Assembly (NCBI GenBank): GCA_002328565.1
Contig: DCUU01000051.1
Coordinates: 1-10,754, forward strand
Length of the DNA: 10,754 bases
Direction: 5' to 3'
DNA from: Candidatus Moranbacteria bacterium UBA2206
GTDB lineage: Bacteria; Patescibacteriota; Minisyncoccia; Moranbacterales; UBA2206
Below, in pieces: positions 6,296 through 10,754 of the stretch. The translations under genes and the position numbers were made by a program. Under the pieces are notes generated by a model that saw nothing but the letters and a program-made list of their open reading frames with translations, was not told the DNA's origin and ran no database searches. Positions within the stretch are counted from its first letter, which is position 1. Each line of letters starts with the position of its first letter.

Positions 6296-6328
6296 CTTAC
6301 TACGCAACCTTCCTATTTTTTCTTTCAA
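6296..6328 (-). promoter_or_regulatory. ECF-type promoter of the secreted-protein gene
   Basis: TTGAAA (6328-6323), exactly 15 bases, then TTGCGTAGTAAG (6307-6296) on the minus strand. The same two blocks with the same spacing stand in front of the sigma factor gene. The spacers differ, which argues for selection on the blocks. The leader is about 60 bases and contains GAGAAA-A-TTTCTC (6274-6286). Confidence 0.75.
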
Positions 6329-6329
6329 C

Positions 6330-7046
6330 TTATTTCTCTCGATGCATTTGTCTGCCATTCCAAGGTTTAATTTCTTGAGCTCTAAATTTGCGCCCCCCTT
6401 CCTTATCACCAATTATTTTCACTTTCTCTCCAGTCTCTTTTTTCACCCTAGGACGAACAAGCGCCTGAGAATAATCTACTTCCCAAATTTCCCCATCCCA
6501 ATCCCTAAGATATATTTTTTCTTTTTCATTTTTATTTTCAATTATTTCTCCTGAGATAAGACCCTCCTCAGGCTGAGACCAAACTTTTTGAGGAGTTCTC
6601 ACGATATGACTATAAGCGGAGAAATTTTTGTTCATATAATTTTCCATATTATCAGAAAAATTAAGTTTATACAGAATAGTTCCAAAAATTATTATCACTA
6701 AAATAAATATCCCGCCCACATATGTTGTTTTATATTTATACCCACGGCGAGTTTTGGCAAATTCTACTATCGCTAAAATTGCAAAAAATATCAAAAGAAT
6801 AATCCAAATGAAAGGTAAACTTAAAAACAAAATTCCCATTCCATGCGGACGACCCACAATTTTTCCCACTTCAAATTGGGAAAAAATACTAAAAATTATC
6901 CCCAGAGAAAATGCTCCGGCGAACACAAAAAATATTAGCAGTGCTATCACGGCACTACGACAAAGCAAAAAATTCCATCTGGATTTGGGAGAAATTTTTT
7001 CCTGCTTAATTTTTTCCAATACTTTTTGACTTATTGACTTTTCCAT
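6330..7046 (-). CDS. Three-TM membrane protein, probable anti-sigma factor
   Basis: This 238-residue integral membrane protein has a basic cytoplasmic N-terminus (1-30, SQKVLEKIKQEKISPKSRWNF), TM segments at about 31-56, 70-95 and 107-128, and a soluble C-terminal domain (129-238) that would face outside if the N-terminus is inside. The C-terminal domain is beta-rich (GLISGEIIE, KIYLRDWDGEIWEV, GEKVKIIGDKEGGRKFRAQEI) and could be a small barrel such as an OB fold. I recognise no enzymatic motif and no zinc-type anti-sigma signature. The gene starts 3 bases after the ECF sigma gene, the usual place for a membrane anti-sigma factor. Role inferred: hold the sigma factor at the membrane through the N-terminal segment and release it upon an outside signal. 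The gene has no promoter of its own. Confidence 0.72.
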   Translation of the reverse strand: MEKSISQKVLEKIKQEKISPKSRWNFLLCRSAVIALLIFFVFAGAFSLGIIFSIFSQFEVGKIVGRPHGMGILFLSLPFIWIILLIFFAILAIVEFAKTRRGYKYKTTYVGGIFILVIIIFGTILYKLNFSDNMENYMNKNFSAYSHIVRTPQKVWSQPEEGLISGEIIENKNEKEKIYLRDWDGEIWEVDYSQALVRPRVKKETGEKVKIIGDKEGGRKFRAQEIKPWNGRQMHREK

Positions 7047-7049
7047 ATA

Positions 7050-7634
7050 CTAAAGTTTAAAATTATTTTTTTCCAATTCATTTTTCAATTCTTTTTTCGC
7101 TCGGTTGAGCAGTGTGCCAATTGTCCCAACCGGTTTTTTTAAAATATCACTAATTTCATTATAATCCTTATCTTCCGTAAACCGAAGCATCAAAACTTCT
7201 CGATAATCTATCCTCATTTGCGAAAGAATTTTTCCGATAATTTCCGCCGTATTTTTTTCTTCTATTTTTTTTGCCAAATCACCTTCTGCCTCAAGCATAT
7301 TTTTGAAATTTTCATCCGCATCAAAAGAAACTACTGTCTGCATATTTTTGTTTTTTCGCCAAAAACTTATCACATGATTTCTGGCAATCCGGTAGAGCCA
7401 CGAAGAAAATTTCAAACTTTCATCAAAATCATTTATATTTTCATACGCTTTCAAAAAAATTTCCTGTCCCAAATCCTCAATTGTTTCTTTGGGTAGATTA
7501 CTGATGCGTCTGATATAACGCAAAATTTTGCTTTCATATCGCTCCATTAGGAGATAATAAAAATCAGGATTGTTGGCAACTAATCCTGCTAGTTCTTCAT
7601 CACTTTTATTTTTCAAATTTTCTTTTTCTCCCAT
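7050..7634 (-). CDS. ECF-family RNA polymerase sigma factor
   Basis: A 194-residue extracytoplasmic-function sigma factor. Sigma region 2 covers about 25-97 (FYYLLMERYESKILRYI, DLGQEIFLKAYENI for -10 recognition and core binding, SSWLYRIARNHVISFWRKNK). A variable linker (98-130) follows, then region 4 at about 134-186 (REVLMLRF, DYNEISDILKKPVGTIGTLLNRAKKEL), the helix-turn-helix that reads the -35. There is no region 1.1 or 3, and the length is normal for the group. The ATG at 7634 directly follows AAGGA, which is too close to act as a Shine-Dalgarno site. The gene has its own promoter, a copy of which precedes the secreted-protein gene, so positive autoregulation is likely. The membrane protein gene follows after 3 bases. 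Confidence 0.93.
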   Translation of the reverse strand: MGEKENLKNKSDEELAGLVANNPDFYYLLMERYESKILRYIRRISNLPKETIEDLGQEIFLKAYENINDFDESLKFSSWLYRIARNHVISFWRKNKNMQTVVSFDADENFKNMLEAEGDLAKKIEEKNTAEIIGKILSQMRIDYREVLMLRFTEDKDYNEISDILKKPVGTIGTLLNRAKKELKNELEKNNFKL

Positions 7635-7678
7635 TCCTTGCGCTTAGAAATTTAGATTAGTCCTTTCTCTCCCTCCCC

Positions 7679-7711
7679 CTTACTACGCAAAAAAGCTCAA
7701 AAATATTTCAA
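7679..7711 (-). promoter_or_regulatory. Autoregulated ECF-type promoter of the sigma factor gene
   Basis: TTGAAA (7711-7706), exactly 15 bases, then TTGCGTAGTAAG (7690-7679) on the minus strand, 45 bases before the sigma start codon. It is identical in both blocks and spacing to the site at 6296-6328 and does not fit a sigma70 -10. Recognition by the sigma factor encoded downstream is inferred from the duplication. Confidence 0.75.
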
Positions 7712-7737
7712 ACGGTCACATACCTCATCTTTTTCTA

Positions 7738-7880
7738 GATTTTGGAATTTTTATTTTTATTTATTCCTGTTTGAAAATTTTGAAATTATCTAAAAATTTT
7801 TGTTCCAGCCGTCACCACGAAAATTTTTAGCTATAATTTCAAAATTTGAGTTTATAAATAAAAATAAAAATTCTAAAATC
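7738..7880. repeat. Long interrupted palindrome (about 143 bases)
   Basis: Outer arms 7738-7764 and 7854-7880 pair over 27 positions with only one G-T pair. Middle arms 7775-7789 and 7833-7847 pair perfectly over 15. Inner arms 7790-7800 and 7820-7830 pair over 11. The 19-base loop (7801-7819) is GC-richer than the arms and contains CCAGCCGTCACCACG. It fills most of the gap between the sigma promoter and the amidase gene and overlaps the last bases of the amidase stop codon. In RNA it would be one very long hairpin. It may act as the amidase transcript end or be a non-coding mobile element (MITE-like). Confidence 0.85.
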
Positions 7881-8610
7881 ATTTCACCTTTTCAAAATCA
7901 AAATTCCAAGGATCATCTTTTCTGCCGGGTGCGATGTCGCTGTGACCAAGCACGTACTTGATTTTATATTCGCTTTTTAGATATGCGAGAAGATTTTTAA
8001 GAGCACTGTATTGAGCTTCATTGGGTTTTTCTGATTTAGTATTGACAATTTCAATTCCAAGCGAAAAATTGTTCACCCCCGTCCGACCATCCGGAACTTT
8101 GGACTCACCCGCATGATAGGCAATATTTTTGTCTTCTACTAAGCGATATATTTTCCCCTCGCAAGAAATGATGTAGTGAGGCGAAACGCCATATGGCTTA
8201 TATTCTTTATAAATTATATCATCTAAATCATGCACGTCTTTGCCAACAGCATTGTACGATGAATGAATGATGATTGTGTCAATTTTTCGATTATCACTTT
8301 TGGAAAATCCCCAGTCCGCCAATTTATTGATTATTTTCGGCTCATCTATATTTTCCACAGTTTCCTTTTTTGGTTTTTCGACAATTTCAGTGGTTGGAAC
8401 AACTGCCACATCCCCTTCTGTCTCGCTTGATATTTCAACTTTTTTTTCTTCGTTTTGTATATTTTCTACATTATCTTGCATTTCTTCCACGTTTTCTGTT
8501 TCACTTTTTTCCAGATTTATTTCGGTTTTTTTTGGATTTGTAAAATTGCAACCGCTCAAAAAAAGCATCGATATAATTATCACTACTATTTTACCCAAAT
8601 TTCTTATCAT
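7879..8610 (-). CDS. Lipoprotein N-acetylmuramoyl-L-alanine amidase (amidase_2/PGRP type)
   Basis: A 243-residue zinc amidase that should cut the bond between N-acetylmuramic acid and L-alanine in peptidoglycan or its fragments. A lipoprotein signal ends in LSGC (Cys21), so it is membrane-anchored outside the cytoplasm. Residues 22-95 form an acidic, Glu/Asn-rich linker without clear fold. The catalytic domain covers 105-243: His116 in IIIHSSY and His223 and Asp233 in GHSDIAPGRKDDPW are the expected zinc ligands, with Lys231 matching the catalytic lysine of AmpD-type enzymes; YHAGES (165-170) and FSLGIEIVN (182-190) are also typical. The gene has an extended -10 promoter 7 bases before the ATG, so its mRNA may be leaderless. 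Its stop codon lies within the edge of a long palindrome. Likely role: cell-wall turnover or remodelling. Confidence 0.92.
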   Translation of the reverse strand: MIRNLGKIVVIIISMLFLSGCNFTNPKKTEINLEKSETENVEEMQDNVENIQNEEKKVEISSETEGDVAVVPTTEIVEKPKKETVENIDEPKIINKLADWGFSKSDNRKIDTIIIHSSYNAVGKDVHDLDDIIYKEYKPYGVSPHYIISCEGKIYRLVEDKNIAYHAGESKVPDGRTGVNNFSLGIEIVNTKSEKPNEAQYSALKNLLAYLKSEYKIKYVLGHSDIAPGRKDDPWNFDFEKVK

Positions 8611-8616
8611 ATTCCA

Positions 8617-8625
8617 ATTCTATCA
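8617..8625 (-). promoter_or_regulatory. Extended -10 promoter of the amidase gene
   Basis: TGATAGAAT on the minus strand (TG-A-TAGAAT) ends 7 bases before the amidase ATG. Transcription would therefore start at or within a base or two of the start codon. No good -35 is visible, because the upstream neighbour is a terminator hairpin; the TG extension may compensate. Confidence 0.5.
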
Positions 8626-8633
8626 CATAAAAT

Positions 8634-8659
8634 AAAAACGCCCCAATTAATTTTGGAGC
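8634..8659 (-). terminator. Intrinsic terminator of the 53-codon gene
   Basis: On the minus strand GCTCCAA, a 6-base loop, then TTGGGGC form a 7-bp stem (one G-U pair, 8659-8653 with 8646-8640), followed by GTTTTTATTTT. It lies directly after the stop codon at 8668 and just before the amidase promoter. Confidence 0.75.
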
Positions 8660-8667
8660 AATTATTT

Positions 8668-8829
8668 TTATTCTTTCTCTTCAATATTGATTATTTCTTT
8701 TTCCAATCTCTTGATTTCATCTTCTGCTTTGTCATAATCGTCCCAATCTTCACCGTTGAGACAATCCTTCTGAAAAAGCACCAAGGCTTCCAATTTTTTC
8801 AACTGCATTGTTTTTTCTTCTTGTGTCAT
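8668..8829 (-). CDS. Small charged coiled-coil protein, unknown function
   Basis: This 53-residue protein from the ATG at 8829 is highly charged and helical: MTQEEKTMQLKKLEALVLF, then KDCLNGEDWDDYDKAEDEIKRLEKE and a Glu-rich end. Leu/Ile spacing suggests a short coiled coil. I recognise no family. The frame stays open a further 21 codons upstream to a TTG at 8892, but that part runs through a palindrome and is unlikely to be protein. A good terminator follows and a perfect-consensus promoter lies about 160 bases upstream, so the gene is probably real and expressed. There is no Shine-Dalgarno site by the ATG; AGGGT at the end of the palindrome lies 16 bases upstream, which is too far. Confidence 0.55.
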   Translation of the reverse strand: MTQEEKTMQLKKLEALVLFQKDCLNGEDWDDYDKAEDEIKRLEKEIINIEEKE

Positions 8830-8839
8830 AATGTATAAA

Positions 8840-8915
8840 ATTTTTACCCTATTGAATAATTTTTCGAAAAGAAAAATAATTTTGCTTTGCAAAATTTATT
8901 CAATAGGGTGAAAAT
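8840..8915. repeat. Palindromic element with 14-base perfect arms (left member)
   Basis: ACCCTATTGAATAA (8846-8859) and its exact reverse complement (8896-8909) form the core; pairing continues outward to 8840/8915 and inward to 8864/8891 with two mismatches in 25 positions. The loop (8865-8890) holds most of a nested hairpin (AATTTTGC-TTT-GCAAAATT). It sits in the leader of the 53-codon gene, 10 bases before its ATG. Arms are related to those at 9055-9195 (12 of 14 bases the same). Confidence 0.85.
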
Positions 8916-8960
8916 AAAAAAATACCTTATTATGAAAGATAATAAAATATTCGTAAATTT

Positions 8961-8967
8961 CCTCCTT
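8961..8967 (-). promoter_or_regulatory. Perfect Shine-Dalgarno sequence without a normal start codon
   Basis: AAGGAGG on the minus strand, about 16 bases past the predicted start of the leftward transcript. No ATG, GTG or TTG follows at a usable distance; an ACG lies 6 bases after GGAGG and opens a 36-codon frame ending at 8844. It could be a translated leader, a decayed gene start, or chance. Confidence 0.35.
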
Positions 8968-8989
8968 AAGAAATTAATCCAACTAAATC

Positions 8990-9018
8990 ATTATACTCCC
9001 AAAAAGACGTTTTGTCAA
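8990..9018 (-). promoter_or_regulatory. Perfect-consensus sigma70 promoter facing left
   Basis: TTGACA (9018-9013), exactly 17 bases, then TATAAT (8995-8990) on the minus strand: the textbook strongest form. The predicted start at about 8983 gives a leader of about 154 bases to the 53-codon gene, containing the Shine-Dalgarno word and the palindrome at 8840-8915. Confidence 0.8.
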
Positions 9019-9039
9019 TCTGAGATTTTTTAAATTACA

Positions 9040-9048
9040 TGCTATAAT
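9040..9048 (+). promoter_or_regulatory. Extended -10 promoter of the transglutaminase-like gene
   Basis: TGCTATAAT (TG-C-TATAAT). The nearest -35-like word, TTGTCA at 9012-9017, is 25 bases away, too far, so the TG extension would carry recognition. The predicted transcription start is about 9055, the first base of the palindrome arm, so the transcript would begin with the 5' strand of the stem. Confidence 0.65.
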
Positions 9049-9054
9049 GAATTC

Positions 9055-9195
9055 ACCCTGTTAAATAATTTTAATTTAAAAAATTAAAATTAGATTTGTA
9101 TACAATTGAAATCAATAACAGGCGGGTTAAATATTAATAACATAATTAAATTAAGTCGTATCTTATTACAAGCTACAAATCTTATTTAACAGGGT
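9055..9195. repeat. Palindrome-bounded structured leader (right member)
   Basis: ACCCTGTTAAATAA (9055-9068) and its exact reverse complement (9182-9195) bound 141 bases that end 2 bases before the ATG at 9198. Inside: a perfect 12-bp A/T hairpin (9066-9092), AGATTTGTA (9092-9100) pairing with TACAAATCT (9174-9182), TTGTATACAA (9096-9105), ATTGA-AA-TCAAT (9105-9116), and a central AACAGGCGGGTTAAATA (9117-9133) that repeats pieces of both arms. The 3' arm carries AGGG, the only possible ribosome-binding bases. This could be a regulatory RNA fold or a MITE-like insertion. Confidence 0.8.
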
Positions 9196-9197
9196 AA

Positions 9198-10367
9198 ATG
9201 CATACATTTAGAAAAATTTTGCGTCTTATCTTGCGAATCGTTTTCTTTGTCGCAGTTTTAACTTTGGCTTTTTGGTTGAGAACAAAATATATTTCTAATC
9301 ATACCACTGCGCCCTCTTCACAAAAAATTCAAGAACAAACAATTGCGCTGGAAAATCCCAAAGAAATTGAATTTCAATGGAAATATAATGGCAAGGATTA
9401 TAAATTATCCAAAACTTTCTACAGTTCACTTTACAATTTTTATGCTAACCGCCCAAAAACATACAGTTATCAAGGAGAACTTTCCCCTGATTGGGAAAAA
9501 GATTATTATGCGATGTTTCTGCGTCATACTTCTAGTGATGATTCCATTTCTCTCTTAGCTACCGATCTTCAAAATTTAGGAGCCCAAAGAAAACTTAACG
9601 CTGACCAAATCGTCGAACTCACCTTGGCTTTTGTGCAATCCATTCCCTATGATCACTTGCGCGCCAAAGAGATACTTTCTGGAAACGGCGTCACTAACTA
9701 TCCCTATGAAACACTTTTTGAAAATAAGGGCGTTTGTTCTGACAAAAGTTTTCTTCTGGCTAACCTTCTTTCTCAAATGGGCTACAGCACTGCTCTTTTG
9801 GCCTATGACGACGAGCGTCACATGGCGGTTGGAATTGGATGCCCCGCCGAATTTTCTAGCTATGATAGTGGCTATTGTTACGCCGAAACAACTTCTTCCG
9901 GCTTTCGCATTGGCATGATTCCAGAAATTGATTCCAAGGAAGGCTCCGCTGTGCCGATGGAAAAGAAAAGTTATTCACAAAGTAGTGAATTAAGTCAATT
10001 TGACGCCAAGAGATTAGGCGAGCCAAAAATCATTTCGGTCTCTTCCGGCAAAATCTATTCTGGCATCGCTGATTCTCTGGCCTTGGCCAAAAAAATTGAC
10101 GCACTTAGTCGCGAGATAAACACCCTCGAGAAAAATCTCCTCGCACAAAAAAATGATTTCTCTGCTGATGAAACAAAACTTTCCGAGCTCGGAAAGAAAC
10201 TTAAAAAACTTGAGAAGAAAAAAGATTATGAAGAATATAATGATCTAGTCGAAGACTATAACGATCTTTTGAAAAAATATAAAAAGAAAATCCAAACCTA
10301 CAATGAACAAATTGATGTTTATAATCAGAAAATAAATTATTATAATTCTTTAGTGAAGGGTTTTTAG
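9198..10367 (+). CDS. Membrane-anchored transglutaminase-like protein with C-terminal coiled coil
   Basis: A 389-residue protein: basic N-terminus and one TM segment (about 9-27), an exported linker, a papain-fold transglutaminase-like domain (about 115-245) and a long coiled coil (about 295-385; SREINTLEKNLLAQ, then Lys/Tyr/Asn-rich repeats such as EEYNDLVEDYNDLLKKYKKK). The catalytic triad is Cys180 in KGVCSDKSFLLANLL, His208 in DDERHMAVGIG and Glu230 or a nearby acid in YCYAETTS, where relatives often have Asp. IPYDHL (149-154) and PYETLFENKG (169-178) are typical lead-ins to the catalytic Cys. Bacterial members act as proteases or cross-linking or hydrolytic enzymes at the cell surface; the substrate is unknown. 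The ATG at 9198 follows AGGGTAA, inside a predicted stem. It is the only plus-strand gene here and ends at a terminator. Confidence 0.85.
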   Translation: MHTFRKILRLILRIVFFVAVLTLAFWLRTKYISNHTTAPSSQKIQEQTIALENPKEIEFQWKYNGKDYKLSKTFYSSLYNFYANRPKTYSYQGELSPDWEKDYYAMFLRHTSSDDSISLLATDLQNLGAQRKLNADQIVELTLAFVQSIPYDHLRAKEILSGNGVTNYPYETLFENKGVCSDKSFLLANLLSQMGYSTALLAYDDERHMAVGIGCPAEFSSYDSGYCYAETTSSGFRIGMIPEIDSKEGSAVPMEKKSYSQSSELSQFDAKRLGEPKIISVSSGKIYSGIADSLALAKKIDALSREINTLEKNLLAQKNDFSADETKLSELGKKLKKLEKKKDYEEYNDLVEDYNDLLKKYKKKIQTYNEQIDVYNQKINYYNSLVKGF

Positions 10368-10371
10368 AAAC

Positions 10372-10406
10372 AAAAAACAGCTCGAGATTTTTTCAAGCTG
10401 TTTTTT
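10372..10406. terminator. Bidirectional intrinsic terminator between convergent genes
   Basis: AAAAAACAGCT (10372-10382) and AGCTGTTTTTT (10396-10406) pair perfectly; two further pairs form after one mismatch. The plus strand ends in six T and the minus strand in six T followed by GTTTC, so it can end both the transglutaminase-like transcript and the DUF1059 transcript. Confidence 0.85.
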
Positions 10407-10419
10407 AGGGTAATTTCAT

Positions 10420-10611
10420 TCACTCACTCATCATTTTCTCATCCATCTTTTTCATCATATCCGCCTTTTCGTCTTCGCTCATATTTTTCATTATATCCTC
10501 GTGCTCCGCATTGTCATGTGCCCTCATTTTCTCTTTTACTTCTTGAGCAGTCTCACCTTTTGCCACAAAATCGCAATCCATCCCCATGTCCCGACAAGAT
10601 AATTTCATCAT
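10420..10611 (-). CDS. DUF1059 family small protein
   Basis: This 63-residue protein matches the DUF1059 pattern: LSCRDMGMDCDFVAKGETAQEVKEKMRAHDNAEHED (4-39), with Cys6, Cys13, His32 and His37 as the conserved, possibly metal-binding residues. The tail (40-63) is Met/Lys/Glu-rich and helical. The family has no established function. Unlike most genes in the window it has a clear Shine-Dalgarno stretch (GGAAGGAAGGTGA, ending 7 bases before the ATG), which suggests high or independent translation. No convincing promoter was found between 10630 and the window edge; that stretch holds only an A/T-only 9-bp hairpin (10702-10723). Confidence 0.85.
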   Translation of the reverse strand: MMKLSCRDMGMDCDFVAKGETAQEVKEKMRAHDNAEHEDIMKNMSEDEKADMMKKMDEKMMSE

Positions 10612-10754
10612 ATTTTTTCACCTTCCTTCCTAGTTTAGTTTAGAAAAAACCAAAAAAGCTTACTTCAAAAATTTAACTACTTTATTAGTACAAAAAAACT
10701 TAAATTAATATTTCTATTAATTTTTTATTTTAGTCAGCACACCCCCGCCAAAGG

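Noticed and set aside
8840..9195. CRISPR array or origin of replication
   Set aside because: There are no regularly spaced direct repeats with unique spacers, and the two DnaA boxes in the window are isolated and far from here.
10702..10723. AAATTAATA-TTTC-TATTAATTT hairpin followed by a T-run
   Set aside because: The stem is A/T only and likely chance in such A/T-rich DNA; no gene end nearby is visible in the window.

Overview
The window reads as a chromosomal accessory region of a low-GC bacterium that uses the standard bacterial code. Proteins are rich in Lys, Asn, Ile and Glu, genes are small and tightly packed, Shine-Dalgarno sites are mostly absent, and several families here are common in Patescibacteria (CPR), such as a short secreted protein with a Gly/Arg-rich tail and a shortened TsaB-like protein. 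I take a CPR/Parcubacteria-like host as the best guess. This is inference: no rRNA or other phylogenetic marker lies in the window.

Left part (1-5750), all on the minus strand: three transcription units made of stress, antirepressor and toxin-like families. lexA is followed after 6 bases by a RhuM-family gene, and is driven by a strong sigma70-type promoter whose spacer holds a TAGAC-N6-GTCTA palindrome. A class II Fic AMP-transferase gene is followed by a Pif1 helicase with a C-terminal WYL domain, and its promoter is covered by three copies of a CCGTGAAAA half-site. A Bro-N/DinD-like gene has palindromes over both promoter elements. A perfect DnaA-box 9-mer (TTATCCACA) lies just upstream of the -35 element of both the lexA and the Bro-N promoters. 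A short TsaB-like gene closes this part.

Middle (5762-7711), minus strand: an ECF sigma factor gene, a three-TM membrane protein gene 3 bases downstream (probable anti-sigma factor), and a secreted small-protein gene ending at a strong terminator. The sigma gene and the secreted-protein gene share the same unusual promoter, TTGAAA-N15-TTGCGTAGTAAG. This suggests an autoregulated envelope-stress circuit whose target gene is visible in the window.

Right part (7738-10754): an approximately 143-base palindrome downstream of a lipoprotein amidase gene; a 53-codon gene; then a 368-base gene-free divergent region. That region has a perfect-consensus promoter facing left and an extended -10 promoter facing right. 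Each leader carries a palindrome ending in related 14-base arms (ACCCTRTTRAATAA). The right-hand one encloses the whole predicted 5' leader of a membrane-anchored transglutaminase-like gene, the only plus-strand gene. That gene and a small DUF1059-family gene converge on a bidirectional terminator.
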